DNA of 64,000 nt from Petrosia ficiformis (taxonomy: Eukaryota > Porifera > Demospongiae > Haplosclerida > Petrosiidae). Each line of letters begins with the position of its first letter. The first letter of the stretch is position 1. The notes beneath the pieces were generated by a model. The model was not told the DNA's origin and did no database searches. It was given only the letters and a program-made list of their open reading frames with translations. This document shows positions 1-12,526 of the stretch, one piece after another. The DNA is taken from NCBI GenBank assembly GCA_947044365.1, contig OX345636.1, forward strand, positions 248,001-312,000. Direction: 5' to 3'. The position numbers were made by a program, and so were the translations under genes.

Positions 1-33
1 AGTACTACTAGTAATACTGAATACAGCTCTAAT
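1..33. repeat. End of a 36-bp-unit minisatellite
   Basis: The first 27 bases match the unit of the tandem repeat at 51373-51640 almost exactly (ACTACTAGTAATACTGAATA is in both). Retrotransposon gag sequence follows at about base 34. The window edge hides how long the array is. Confidence 0.6.
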
Positions 34-189
34 GAAATGGTGAGAGATCGCATTATATGTGGTATTAATAATTCACGAATTGAAAGTCGATTGTTACAAG
101 AACGAGACTTGACATGTCAAAATGCTTTGGACACAGCTCAAGCTATGGAATCAGCTGCCAAAAATATTGCAGAGATGCAAAAAAAGAAC

Positions 190-1345
190 CGTGACACCGT
201 CTCAACCAGTTCATAGACTCAACTCGTCTCAAGAATCAAGCGGGGAAACAACGAACCGTTTCCGCCATTGAATGCTATAGATGTGGAGGAAATCATTATG
301 CAAACAGTTGCAAGTTCTTCAGTGCAGTCTGCAGATCGTGTGGCAAGTGGGCAGAGGTCGCCCAAAATCTAATTCACCCAGAACTAAAACTACAATTTCA
401 CAAGTACAGCCCACACATGTCTTAGAAAACAATCCTGACCATTCCCCTGGTACTTCAAACCAGACTAATCAACCTGCCAAGGCTCACCCCTTGTTTACTT
501 TGCCTGGGAATGGCAAGCCCATAAATGTCAATGTTAAAATAAATGGTTTTGAGTTGCCAATGGAGGTAGATACTGGTGCCTCCTACCCCATTATTAGTGA
601 AAGCACTTACCATTCATTACAAACTCTTCCAGAGCTCAATCCAACTGATATCACCTTACACACTTACACAGGTGAAAATTTTGTTATCTTAGGCTTAGTA
701 GACGTAGATGTTTCATATGATGATAAGCAGTTCACATTACCCTTACTTGTTGTTCAAGGTAGTGGTCCAAGCCTTTTCGGATGAAATTGGTTACAACAGG
801 TTAAACGAAATTGGACCAGCATAAATGCTGTATTTTTCAAGTCTAAATTACAGGCTTAGCTCCAGCAGAAATATTATTGGGCAGACGCCCACGTTCCTGA
901 TTTAATTTATTGCACCCTGATATCTACAAAAAAGTTAAAGATAAACAAGACAAAGTATCCCAAACTAATCGGTGCGCTGTCAGAAAATTTTCAGTTGGTG
1001 ATACTCTTTTTGCTAGAAATTATTCAGGAAAAATCAAATGGATTCCAGTTACAATAATCAAAATTACTGGTCCAGTATCTTATAGAGTTCAAACTACTTC
1101 AGGAAATGTCATAAAGAGACATGTTAATCAGCTTCGTTTTCGTCATGCTGAAGATCAGGTGATGGACAGTTCAGACGATTTTGAAGATTTGAGGATTGGA
1201 AAATTACTACACCCCCACACCTAGTGCAAAGTGAAGCTCCTGTTGAAACAAGACAGACTACTTCCCCAAATAGAAGTGAAACACTTCGTCGTTCAAATAG
1301 AGTACGTCGACTAGTTATGACATATGCTGCACTGGTTTCAAACTA
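190..1345 (+). pseudogene. gag-protease / integrase C-terminus remnant of Ty3/gypsy
   Basis: The visible reading frame 281-784 keeps one zinc knuckle region and the aspartic protease motif DTGAS, then hits a stop at 782-784. The frame 910-1224 is the integrase C-terminal GPY/F-type region (motif GPVSYRVQ). Frameshifts, a 20-bp deletion in the knuckle and a 2.2-kb deletion separate the parts, so no functional polyprotein can be made. Confidence 0.85.
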
Positions 1346-1357
1346 GAGGGGGAGGAG

Positions 1358-1517
1358 TGTGATATTCTGACTAGTTATTATGTTCATTAATATTCATGAG
1401 TTACATGTGACTATACATACTGTGTTTTAATTAATTTATATCAGTTGTGTCAGTAGAGATTGATTTTATAGTTTGTGTTTTTTTCATTATTGTTGAGTGC
1501 AAAAATCTGCCATTTCA
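1358..1517 (+). repeat. 3' LTR of the truncated Ty3/gypsy copy
   Basis: 160 bp, starts TG and ends CA, preceded by the polypurine tract AGAGGGGGAGGAG. It aligns end to end with the LTRs at 46063-46222 and 50208-50367. Confidence 0.88.
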
Positions 1518-1605
1518 AATAGTGAGTTGTAAAGGAACAACCATCTATTATTGTTGTGTGTAATGTATGTATAAATTATAGGAGAATTATGTGATGGAAG
1601 TCCAA

Positions 1606-2216
1606 TTAAGGTTGTAATCTTTTCTGTGGGCGAATGTTACTCCAATCAGTTTCTAGTCTTGCAAGCTTCTTGCTGCATACAATCTGGTTCCATTCTGTAT
1701 TTTTGGAAGCCACACCCACCCGGGGGTATAATTATTGGGCCTAAATGTTTTTACTGAAACAGAAACAAAGCTAAACACGGCCCACGGGTGGTGGAGGGGG
1801 CGGTGGGTGGGAAACAATGGCGGGTAACTGTAGTTGCTCTCTGAGAAAGATCGGAGTTTGATAGTGTCTAGAAAGGTAAATTTTATGGTTTCAGTGAAAA
1901 GCATCAGAATTCAGCTTTCTTCAGCCTCTTGTAACTTTAAAAGTAAAATGAATTTGCAGAAAACGGCTTCGTAACTTTTCTGAAAATTCATTGTACTTGG
2001 GGCACGCCATGTATGGTGGGCGTGGCTTTTGTGGTTTTGTACTTATGTTAATTGGAAAAATGGCGATTTTAACAATATTTCTTCAATTACAGGACAATAT
2101 AAAGCTGATCGGAAGATTTGAAGGTTGCTATTACACCAGGTTAGAGTCATATTATAAAATATTCTATTTTTAAACTGATTGGAGTCGCATCCGCCCACTC
2201 CCTAGTACCACCTTAA
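1606..2216 (+). mobile_element. TTAA-flanked MITE, copy A
   Basis: Both ends are TTAA, as expected for piggyBac-type target duplication. Imperfect terminal inverted repeats of about 45 bp share ACTCCAATCAGTTT and GTGGGCG. The interior has short open frames without recognisable domains, so I do not call genes. Copy B at 2259-2882 lies 42 bp downstream in the same orientation. Confidence 0.8.
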
Positions 2217-2258
2217 TAGTTAAACTTAGCAGTATCATTAATTAAGAAAGTTAACATA

Positions 2259-2882
2259 TTAAGGTTGTAGTCTTTTCCGTGGGCGGATGCTACTCCAATC
2301 AGTTTCTAGTCTTGCAAGCTTCTTGCTGCATACAATCTGGTTTTTTGGAAGCCACACCCACCCGGGGGTATAATTATTGGGCCTAAATGTTTTGACTGAT
2401 AGTTTATTTTCAGAAACAAAGCTAAACAAACAAAGCTAAACACGGCCCACGAGTGGTGGAGGGGGCGGTGGGTGGGAAACAATGGCGGGGTAACTGTAGT
2501 TGCTCTCTGAGAAAGATCGCAGTTTGATAGTGTCAAGAAAGGTAAATTTTATGGTTTCAGTGAAAAGCTACAGAATTCAGATTTCTTCAGCCTCTTGTAA
2601 CTTTAAAAGTAAAATGAATTTGCAGAAAACGGCTTCGTAACTTTTCTGAAAATACATTGTACTTGGGGCACACCACGTATGGTGGGCGTGGCTTTTGTGG
2701 TTTTGTACTTATGTTAATTGGAAAAATGGCGATTTTAACAATATTTCTTCAATTACAGGACAATATAAAGCTGATCGGAAGATTTGAAGGTTGCTATTAC
2801 ACCAGATTAGAGTCATATTATACAATATTCTGTTTTGAAACTGATTGGAGTCGCATCTGCCCCCTCCCTAGTACCACCTTAA
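2259..2882 (+). mobile_element. TTAA-flanked MITE, copy B
   Basis: Highly similar to copy A across its length, with the same TTAA ends and inverted termini. It differs by small indels, for example an extra stretch near 2400-2440. Tandem placement of two complete copies suggests a second insertion nearby or a local duplication. Confidence 0.8.
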
Positions 2883-3589
2883 AGTACAGGAAAGTATGGT
2901 TCTTATGCAGTTCATCATAAATTATCTTATGAGGTAATTACAGATCACCTCAGCCTTTTAAATCTACTTTGTCCACAACCAAATTATATCAGTAAAAGTT
3001 TTTGGCTTTTTCAGAAATTCTTTAAGAATGTGTCTGCTCCAGTTGAGCTTCAGTACTACTGCCCATTGTGCAAGGATATGTGAAACATGTTCTGCTAACT
3101 TGCAAGGAAGAGAAAAGGGATACTTTATTTCTTTGGCATTGGACTTGCAAATTCAAGATATCTTCAAATGTAAATGATTAAGTAATCTTATCAAAAATAT
3201 TATCATTCTCTATTAAACTTATACAAGGGAAGAGAATCCATTCAGCCCTATACTACAGATTTAAAAGAACAAAAAATTGCATAGATGCCATTGAAGATGT
3301 GTATGATAGACTGCAGTACCAGAGACATTTTATTAATAATGCTATTCTAACAGACTCTGCTAGATACCCTCTTATCATGGCTTCGACCGAGAAAGTACTG
3401 TAGGTTTCCATGTGATATTTCACGCTTCCAACTGGCACAATGTGCGTGGGCGTGGTCAAATTAATTTTATTATAATTATAAATTATTAATCATCTTCGAA
3501 AAAAATAAACTTCGAAATTTTATTCTAAGGAGGTTTTGAATATTATTCGAAAATTTCCACCAACGATAATTTCCCGCTATACGGTATCT
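2883..3589. other. No gene recognised
   Basis: AT-rich sequence with short accidental open frames. Nothing resembling a domain, RNA gene or TE terminus was seen. Confidence 0.5.
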
Positions 3590-4643
3590 GATTCTTCACG
3601 CCAACGTTTCAGCGTATTCACATGAAATATATTTGTCTTCCCTTTTTGTCCACCCATGTGTACTTCATAATCCACTTGTCCCGCTAGTCGTTTGAATTCA
3701 TATGGGCCCTGCCACTCTGCTGTCAGCTTATGTGTAGTTGAAGGCAGTAATACCAAAACTTTGTCTCCAGCTTAATATGCCTTGTCTCTGGCTTTACGAT
3801 CATACCATAACTTTTGCTTGACCTGTGCCTTCTTCAAATTCTCCCTTGCTAGTTCTGACATCTCCTCCAATCGGCTCCTCATCTCCGTAACATAAGTAAC
3901 GACATCCTCTCGACACTTCTCTTTGGTCTCCCAGCTCTCCTTCAAAATGTCTAGTGGTCCCCTTACAGCACGACCATACAAAAGCTCAAATGGGGAAAAT
4001 CCCGTTGACTCCTGTGGCACCTCTCGATAGGCAAACAGTAAATATGGCAGAAGTGTATTCCAGTCCCTAAGATTCTGTCTGGTACAGTGGCGCAACATGT
4101 TCTTCAATGTCCCATTAAACCTTTTCACTAACCCATCAGTCTGCGGGTGGTACGGGGTAGTCCTAATCCCCTTCATCTTCAGCATGTCATAGATCTCGGC
4201 CAGCAACTTCGAAGTAAAGTTTAAACCCTGATCTGTCAGTACTTCATCTGGCACTCCAACTGTTGAAATTAGGTCCACTAACTTCTCAGGAATAGTCCCT
4301 GCAACAATGGGAACGCCTCTGGATACTTGGTGGCATAGTCGCACACCACCAAGATTTACCTGTTCCCTCTTCTGCTCTTCTCCAATGGTCCTATAATGTC
4401 CATGCCAATGCGATTAACAGGAGTCTCAACAATTGGTAGACTAATCAACCGTGACATAAGTGTAAATTTTTTTCCCATCGTTTGCTGACATTCTGGACAT
4501 GTCTGGCAATACTGCTTCAAATCCTGGAACACATGTGGCCAATAAAATTCCTTCAACACACGATTGGTAGTCTTCTTCTGTCCCAGGGGTATTGTATGGG
4601 CTAACCGTAACACATCTTTCCGGCATGCCACTGCTAATACCAA
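3590..4643 (-). pseudogene. Integrase of the Gmr1-like element
   Basis: The N-terminal zinc region keeps FYWP and the CxxC pair in CQTCPECQ but has lost the second histidine. The core keeps the first aspartate (GMDIIGP) and the second (LTDQGLNF). The third catalytic residue, normally Glu in a GLVERFN-type motif, reads Lys (GLVKRFNG). The C-terminus continues past a stop near 3772 into a GPY/F-like module ending in FHVNTLKRW. Frame breaks at about 4350 and 3772 plus the Glu-to-Lys change make it dead. Confidence 0.85.
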
Positions 4644-5043
4644 CTGCTCTTTCTCTTTCTCAACAGCACCCTACACTCTGTACATTAGTCCTGTCTTTTC
4701 TAACATACTTGACTCCTGGTGGGTTTTCTATTGTTCCATTAGCCTGGCTCCTGATCTTCAACAGGGTCTCATCCTCTGACTGCAACTTCTCCAGTTCCTC
4801 CTTTCCTGGTGGTAGTCCCCTCCTTTTCGACATGTTGCTTTCTCTTTGCCATGTTTCTTTCTCTTTTCTCTTTTGCAATCTGGTCTTTCTAGCCCTTCCT
4901 GGCTCTCCAAACAAATCGTCTTCAATTTCTTCCAGTCCACCCACTTCACCCTCAATGAGCTCCTCATTTACGGGCTTGGCTACAGCTCCACCTTCCTTCT
5001 CTTTCTCTCGTAACTCAGCCTCTTCTTCCTCTTTCCGCTTGCC

Positions 5044-5334
5044 TCAACTTCTTGCCATGACAATACAATTCTCAACTCTCTCTTCTCCGAACTGCTTCAA
5101 CCCATCTGTACCAGCAAGTACAGCTCTGGGTAAGCTATTAGACACTACCACTGTCACTTTCTTTGTGACTCCTTCGATCACCATTTCCACTTCAGCAACA
5201 GGATACTCTGTGATGTCTCCATGTGCACACTGCAATGATACAGTCTCTCGTTTCAGTAAACAATCATCTGGTATCAGTCTCCGCTGCACCAGAGTATACG
5301 AACACCCTGTGTCCACTAACATCTCCACCGGCAC
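5044..5334 (-). pseudogene. Retroelement aspartic protease fragment
   Basis: The motif VEMLVDTGCSYTLV contains the DTG active-site triad, followed by a retropepsin-like strand pattern ending near LAGTDGL. A stop follows directly and the frame resumes as a Glu/Lys-rich linker leading into integrase, which shows that no RT segment is present here. Confidence 0.75.
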
Positions 5335-5439
5335 ACCTTGGATCTTTCACCAGCAAACAATATCTGCTACTCTTCCTTGATTCTCAACTCTTGGCTTGTA
5401 CTCTGTCTTCAGGTAGTAACCATTATTCCTGGTTGCTGT

Positions 5440-6140
5440 CCACCTTGCAGCAATGTGTCCAATGCCCCTGCACTTGAAGCATACTCTTTGATCTGGCTTC
5501 TTCTGTTGAACACTACTATCGACATGATTCTCCGGCTGCTCTTACTTCTCCACATTCAAACAATCGCGATACAAATGCCCCAGCTCTCCACATTCATTGC
5601 ATCTCTTCCTACTTTCTTCATCCCCTGGCGGGCAAGAACATAGTCATCAGCTTGGGTTGCTACTTCTTCCACTGTCTTCGGCTTCCTCTGATGTATCCAC
5701 ACCTATAGCTGCACTGGCATATTGTTCATCAATTGTTCCATCATGACCATCTCAGCCAATGCCTCTGCATTGTCCTTTGCTGCTACTGTCCACTTTCAAA
5801 ACAAATCCTTTAACTGCACACTTAACTTCGCATAACTCTTGGTCTTGTCTTCCTCGTTGATCGAAATCTCTGTCGATACGTCTCCTCATTAATATCAAAT
5901 CTTTGCAGAATTGCCTTCTTCACATTCTTGTAACTTTTCGCTTCTTCCTGATCCATATTGGCATATGCTGCCAAGGCTCTTCCAGTAAGTAGTGGGCTAG
6001 CTTCAGTACCCACAGCTCATCTGGCCACCTGTATGCCGTAGCGACCCTCTCGAATCTCGTCAAAAAGTGTTCAATATCAGTGTCCTTTTCTGAAAATTTC
6101 ATAAGAACTGGCTCTCTCCACAGTTTAATGCCACTCTTTG
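5440..6140 (-). pseudogene. gag remnant with zinc knuckles
   Basis: The fragment 6140-5822 resembles the retrotransposon gag capsid (IEHFLTRFERVATAYRW). Downstream are two CCHC knuckles: one intact, CNECGELGHLYRDC (about 5605-5560), and one with the last Cys changed to Trp, CFKCRGIGHIAARW (about 5490-5450). Frames are broken between them. Confidence 0.7.
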
Positions 6141-6150
6141 AGATCCAGTA

Positions 6151-7914
6151 GAATTATACTCTCAGCTAATACGAGTTATCAACAAAGAGAAAAGGTTGAA
6201 GTGGTACACAGAGATGAAACATAGACATGATAAATTTCTGGATGATGAGTGTAGGGTTCAGAAACTAAGACATAGCCTATGATGCCATAGGAAGACAATG
6301 GGCACACACACATACACACACACACTCAGGCCACAGTTATCACACAGCCATATAACAACTTTTACATGAACATGTAAACATCACAACTCTGATGTACATT
6401 GAATAGTTTTCATTGGCTGCAGTAAACACTTGAAAAAGCTAATCTTAATGCAAGCACATATTCACCTTTGTCCACTTGTTTTCACCATTATAGAGTCATT
6501 TTGGTAAGAAACGCCCATACTTCTGACTTGAAATAACAAAGTATGTGAATAAGTTGATATTTAAACCATATAGTATTACGCCCTTGTACTCTATACACAT
6601 GTACTTGTTGATAGACTCAATACCAGACTCCAAGTTTGAGTGTTCCTGTCCTTCTCATAGCAAACCATATGACTAAAGGAACCAAAACATAGGCTTTTGC
6701 AATCACCTAATGACGGGATATTTGTTCAGGAACAAAAAAGAGATGAGATGTAATGTGCTGCTCGAGAGGTTTATGAACAACATAATACAGTCTACGGAGG
6801 AAAATTTTCCTTCTATCAATGTGTGCAAGCACGGATAGAGTGGTTGGCTGTATGTCTGTCTGATTACAGGCAGTTGAAATCATTGATGACAGCACGTTCC
6901 AAAACACACACAGTAAATTTAATTATTGATTAACAAATGCCCACCTAAGTGTAATTAATAGACACATGTGTAGAAGCACATCATAGGTAAAGGAGTAGGA
7001 TCTTTTATAATAGATGGGTCATTATTCAATTTCAAAGTTTTGTAGGTGTGTTACTATTACATGTATTTACTGATGCAATGGTAAACAGGACTCTATAAAT
7101 ATTTTCAGATACTGATAGAGAGGAGAGGGTTCGGATCTTAGCAAAGATATCTTCCACCCCCAGTTCTGGTTCCCAAGCCCAGACTATCAATATCAGTAGT
7201 CCAATAATACTAAAGCATCAGAGCATGTGTGAATATATTAAAAGCTGTGATTGTTAAATACTGTTTGTGACACAGCTTTATCATTTTGAACAATAATCTC
7301 CTAAATTCAGGAAAGCTTTGAACCTTTAGTAAAATACTGTGTCATCTTGCTAAAGCTCAGAGAAGAATCAGCGTTTTTATTTCTGTGACAGGACAGAAAC
7401 TTTACATTGTTGGTGTTGGATCTGTGTACTATCTGCCAGAGTGTTTCAGTTATAATTTGCCCTTTCCACGCAACATGTAATTACACATCAACTCAGACAT
7501 ACTTACAAATATATACATATATACATGTACAATACACATCATAGTCCTATCATTCTTGTAGTTGTTGGTTGTTACACTGTTTATAAGGTATGTAATTTTA
7601 ACTAGTATCAGTGTGTCTCACAGGAACAGAAACAATAGAAAATTGATTGACTTCAAATGTTCTCTTAAATTTTGTTATCATTCATACAATACTTGAATAT
7701 CTCAGAATAGATAAGAACTTGAAATTATCAGTGAATATGTAAAGAGCATTTTATTTAGAAACAATCTATGTTTGGACACACTGTATGTATTATTCATTTT
7801 TTTGGTTAATTATTACTTAGGTTTCATCGACAGTTATTTTGTTAATAGGTACTACTTATATCTAAGTGACTTAACATGTTGCATGTAAATTGTGTTACTT
7901 ACCAATAAAATTTC
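6151..7914. other. No gene recognised; CA microsatellite
   Basis: AT-rich non-coding sequence. A short (CA)n tract lies at about 6304-6326. No domain, RNA or TE end was recognised. Confidence 0.5.
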
Positions 7915-8720
7915 TTATTACCCTCGCCACAAAGCGTACGTGGTAGGGTATAGTAATCATATTGTGTGTCTGTGTGTGTGTCTGTCTGTTCTCAAAAATT
8001 TGGGAAAACTAGTAACATTAGCAACTCAAACGAGCTACTGGCAGACTTCAAATTATACAACAATCAAAAATAACAACAAGCTTTTGCTAAAACCTTTCGA
8101 TTATAAAATTAAGACAAATTATACCACTCACAGCGGTGCTGCCCACTTTGCATACGAGGAATCACTAGCATCATTCACTCGTAAACAGTGGAATGTAGGT
8201 TTGGTTTTAGTGAGGTACTTCTGTAAGTGGTTCAAGCATGTGTGAAGTAGTTACATAGCGAGTTGATAAAATGAATACTGTTCTTTTTTGCCTTGGTTGT
8301 GGCGAAAATATCACTGAAAGCACCAGTGACCTGAGAAGACTCCTGGGGACAACTATACACACATCTAAACATAACTAATACCATATCATGACAATCGCTA
8401 GAAAAGCATTGCATCAAATCAAATACAATTGAGGTAGTCCTGGCTACAACATCGAGCACTGAGCATTCTTGTTAACAAAGTTACTTTCTAGCTCCACCTA
8501 CTTAAGTTCATGTGCTGCGCACGTGATTTGCACATGTTTAGATCTAAGCATCTGTAGAATGACGAAGGAAGGCGCTAAGGAGAATGCTTTAGTCCCCAAA
8601 GCAATGGCCACATTTTCACTAAACTGTATAACTTCATCATTTTCATTAGCACAAACGTTTAACCTCTTTTGTTTTACAGTCTGTAGATATCAAAACCCGA
8701 GAAGCAGCTAGACGAGTGTT
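7915..8720 (+). repeat. Dispersed repeat, copy 1
   Basis: Begins near CCCTCGCCACAAAGCGTACG and contains a TGTGTCTG-rich stretch. Most of it aligns with the reverse complement of 13430-13911, through blocks such as AAAAATAACAACA and GAGAAGACTC. It looks like an interspersed element of unknown class; no clear terminal inverted repeats were seen. Confidence 0.6.
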
Positions 8721-9273
8721 TGATTACACTTGTACAATGTAGGGTGTTCAGTGACAATGCCCACACTTGGCGTCTTTAGGAATTTGAACATTGTGAACTG
8801 GCTAGCAGTATCTCTGTGACCTTTTTTGTTTTTCTTTTTCTAAGTGTGGCTAGGCATCGCATATGTGCCTTTCTTATAGTTTCTTCTGTCAAGCTGCTCT
8901 TCATTATCATGAGGGCATGCCATAGGGTCATACATTTAATTCCTGTAGCATGACAGAACCACATTATATATATTATATATATAATATATGTGTACCAACT
9001 AAAGTCAAGTTTTCACTACACCCCTAGACTAGTTGCCTCCACAAAGGTGCTCAGCAATTATCCCATTGTTTTATTTAAGTGCATTATTAACAATAATTAT
9101 TAGGATTATTTCAAATCTTTTTTCATTAAACAAGTATATACATGATAATATGAAGGCCTATCAAAAAAACTAATAAGAGAAACAAAAAGGAATTAAACTT
9201 AGTCATTACGTTTACTTGGTTAATGAAGTTCATTTTACATTCTTGATATATCATGCTCATTTTTTTCCTTAAT
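8721..9273. other. No gene recognised; AT microsatellite
   Basis: Contains an (AT)n block at about 8964-8990. No other structure was recognised. Confidence 0.5.
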
Positions 9274-9526
9274 TCATCGAGGAAAAACTTGGATTTGAGC
9301 AGTTGCTGATTGCCCAGTCAATGAAACATTTACTACTTCAACCCTAAACTTTGGTGGTGGACCAGGGTTCACTCGAGTAGCTGTACAAACTGGACTCTCA
9401 CTTGGGAATAAACTAAACGCAGTTACAAACGTTTCACCTTGGATTATTATTTCAAACCAACCAGCCACATAGACATTGGCATCAGCCTGTTTATAAATAA
9501 TGTACTGATTTGATTTTCTATAACAT

Positions 9527-9567
<41 letters not shown>

Positions 9568-9697
9568 CATATATATACCTCAATGGTGCCATGTCCTGGA
9601 GGAATTTCCGAAGGTCTGTGTGTATATCTATCATGTGCATACAAATACTTCATAGCTATAACAGCAGTGGAAACGTTTTCAATTACACAACGAAACA
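9274..9697 (-). CDS. Last two exons of the ankyrin gene: unknown C-terminal domain
   Basis: Exon 9579-9697 and exon 9274-9486 flank a 92-bp intron that is mostly (TA)n. The frame runs through both without a stop and ends at TGA 9274-9276. The upstream exon 9949-10009 ends in phase 1 and supplies the missing base. The predicted segment alternates short strands with turns rich in Pro and Gly and has no membrane segment. It could be a beta-sandwich, but no family is claimed. Confidence 0.75.
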
Positions 9698-12485
9698 CTA
9701 TATATGAATAAAAAGTGGATTTTCAAAAATAGGTAAATAATTTATGAATATCATTCACACTGATACTGTCCCACCTTACTATTAACATGTATGATATGAG
9801 ATAATTATCACTAATTAACAGGCAAGTAATCACACCCACAATGAATAATAATCAACATTATAGTTGGTAAAACTTTCTATGAATATAAGTCATGACTATA
9901 CAGAGTACATGATTATGAAATAACTAATCATAATATAAAATATTATACCTTGTACTACTGATGAAATATTATCTAAAGGCTTGACTTTCATATCTTCTTT
10001 TTGTCTGGACTAAAAGAAATATCACATTATAATTATTATTAATATTATTATAATTCTTTTATATTATTATTAGTATAAGTATTTTTATTATTACTAGTAT
10101 TCTTATAAATATTGAATATGATAATTACATGTAATATTACAAGTTTGAATTATCTTCTGAAAATACAATCAATTTTTGGAAAGAAGCTGAAAATATTCCT
10201 TGTAAAAATAGGGAAGACATAAATGATTTATGTTGTAGCTACTAATGAACAATAGCTTCTTACAAGTAGTTACTCTTGAAATATAAAATTATATACAATA
10301 CAATTAAATATTTTACAAACAAAATCCTTTCAAATATGAAATGTAATTATAGTGATAATAGAAGATATCATATTAATAATTATTATGAATAATTATTATT
10401 TTACATTTTACAACTGGAGTTAGTGTAATACACAACATTTCAATCCTAACTAGTTTAAGATAATTAATCATTTCAAAGTTGACTGATACTAATATAATAT
10501 ATAAACCACAATACTTATAAATAAATTATGTTGTAACTAGTGATAAACAATGGGACTATGAGCCTAACTAGTTTAATCCATTCAAATTCAATATATTAAC
10601 TGATAATGTGGATGTAAAGAACAAGTCATTGTTCAATTATAATATTATAATAACATACCATAGCTGTCTCTAAAATATGAATACAATTTTGTTTGTTTTC
10701 ATTCTTTGCTTCATCAATAGGAGTATCTCCATCCTGTAAAACAATAATATTTAGTAAAGGAGTGTTTGACATGTCTATTTTAAAACACTATAATATGATA
10801 ATACTAGAAGTGGAAGTAACAAAACCTTGATTCATGATTCTGGTTCAACTGATACAAATAATAACTGCAATTCATAGGAGATATTTCAAAATTATTAGGA
10901 ATAAAGTTTTTAACAAGAGGTAAAAGTTGGAAAGCTATTCTGAAGTAGAAGTTTTAATATAAACCTAATATAAATTGTGTCAGTATTGTAAGAAATAATT
11001 ATAATTAATTATAATCCTCTCTATATATCAAGTGATTAGGTAGGTACGTAATTGTTATTATCATTCACTACATTAATAATTATTACATCAAAGTCTATAA
11101 TTTACATGAAAGATGTCAAACTAATATTTGTAAGTAATATTTTATAATATATTTCAGTTAGTTTACACATCATAACACATGATGTACTTGTTATACTAAT
11201 CAGTAACAAAATTGAAGTATTTGGTCTTACTATAATTATAATTATCCTAACGGACATATATTAGAATTTGATTATTATAACCAAAGACACAGTTCATTAA
11301 TTATTAGAATGTTATCATTTAATTACTAACATGATTTTTGATATAAAGGTTTGCTCCATTTTCAATGAGAAGTTTTACTACATCTTCACGTCCATATAAT
11401 GCAGCCTCATGTAAAGGTGTGTTTCCATACTTTGAAAAAGAGATATAATAATAATAGGAATATGTAATCATGTTCAGTATAACTATAATAATTACACAAA
11501 CCACATATTAAACTGGTAAAATGAATCGATATACTTGTGGTAAGCTAACATAGTTATGTATTAAATAATATAGTAGATTTGTGTCTACTACTATGTTGTA
11601 GTCTCTACTTGTGTGTGTTATAGTTGTAAACAGTATACGGTGTTACATTGTGAATTAATACTTGTTAGAAAAGACATGCATTGTCACAAAATCATTATGA
11701 AGTTATTCACAATGGACAAATAATATTTAGTTGACTACATGAAGCATTGAGCTATACAATATGATATACATGAAGTTTCCATTCAACTGATCATTAACCC
11801 TTAGAGCACTGATGTCACATATATGTGACATTTCACCCCTACGTGGTTCGCCGTCTGTTCCTGGCTACACGAAGCTGTCCAAATGCTTGTAAAGTTGATG
11901 TTTTTTCGGCCGCCCTTTGGCCTAAATAACGACTACGGGGGGAATTATAAAGGGGGGTGTCCCCCCGTTACTGCGGTGGTTCGATGGGGGCTGTGCCCCC
12001 TCGCTGCCGACGAATTTCGCATTTTTGACCCCACCCACGCCCTCTGGTGGGTAGCTGAGGCATTTTCCTTGCTGTGAAACCTGAAATTGTGGGTGTAGCT
12101 GGTGCCAACATGCAGTGGGGTCATTTTGTTAGCCCCAGTTCCAGTCAAAAGAGGGAGAGCACTGCATTTGATTTGATCCTACGATGCGCTTGGGGATTTT
12201 CGAGTCCCGTTAAGCGAGTTGGTGGAAGTAGTACTCTATGTCGGAAAAGGAGCCAAGTTTGGGGTAGAGAAAGTGAACGCTGGCCAAATTATATGCAATA
12301 GAGTCGCCAGTGTTGGAAATGGGAAGAATTTTGAAAAACAGGCTCAGTGCTCTAAGGGTTAATTGTATTTCATGTAGAAAACCAAAATTGTTTTATTCCT
12401 ATTGCATACCATTGGACTCTCAAAATACGAATTTTTTTTCAAAAACAACTGTATCATGTTTTTCTATTTATGACGAATACTTAGT

Positions 12486-12526
<41 letters not shown>

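Larger units (their letters stand above)
34..1517 (+). mobile_element. Internally deleted Ty3/gypsy copy with 3' LTR
   Basis: This is a second, older copy of the element at 46063-50367. Base 34 aligns with base 46634, inside gag, so the 5' LTR and gag start are missing. About 20 bases are lost near 352, removing the second zinc knuckle. At about 848 the sequence jumps from just after the protease to the end of the integrase, deleting about 2.2 kb that encodes RT, RNase H and most of integrase. A polypurine tract (1345-1357) and a 160-bp LTR follow. The LTR differs from the intact element's LTRs at roughly ten positions, so this is an older insertion. No target duplication can be checked because the left end is gone. 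Confidence 0.9.
3590..6150 (-). mobile_element. Decayed Ty3/gypsy-like element, gag-PR-IN order (Gmr1-like)
   Basis: Read on the minus strand the order is gag capsid fragment (about 6140-5822), two zinc knuckles (about 5605-5450), aspartic protease (5334-5044), a charged linker (about 5040-4700), and integrase (4643-3590). No reverse transcriptase or RNase H lies between protease and integrase. In ordinary gypsy elements RT/RNase H comes before integrase; in Gmr1-like elements integrase precedes RT. The visible order fits a Gmr1-like element truncated after integrase. An internal deletion in a conventional gypsy element is the alternative. No LTRs were found and several frameshifts and stops interrupt every domain. 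Confidence 0.75.

Noticed and set aside
1991..2920. Similar open frames in the two MITEs
   Set aside because: They are parallel by repeat homology only, lack domains, and overlap the element's inverted termini.
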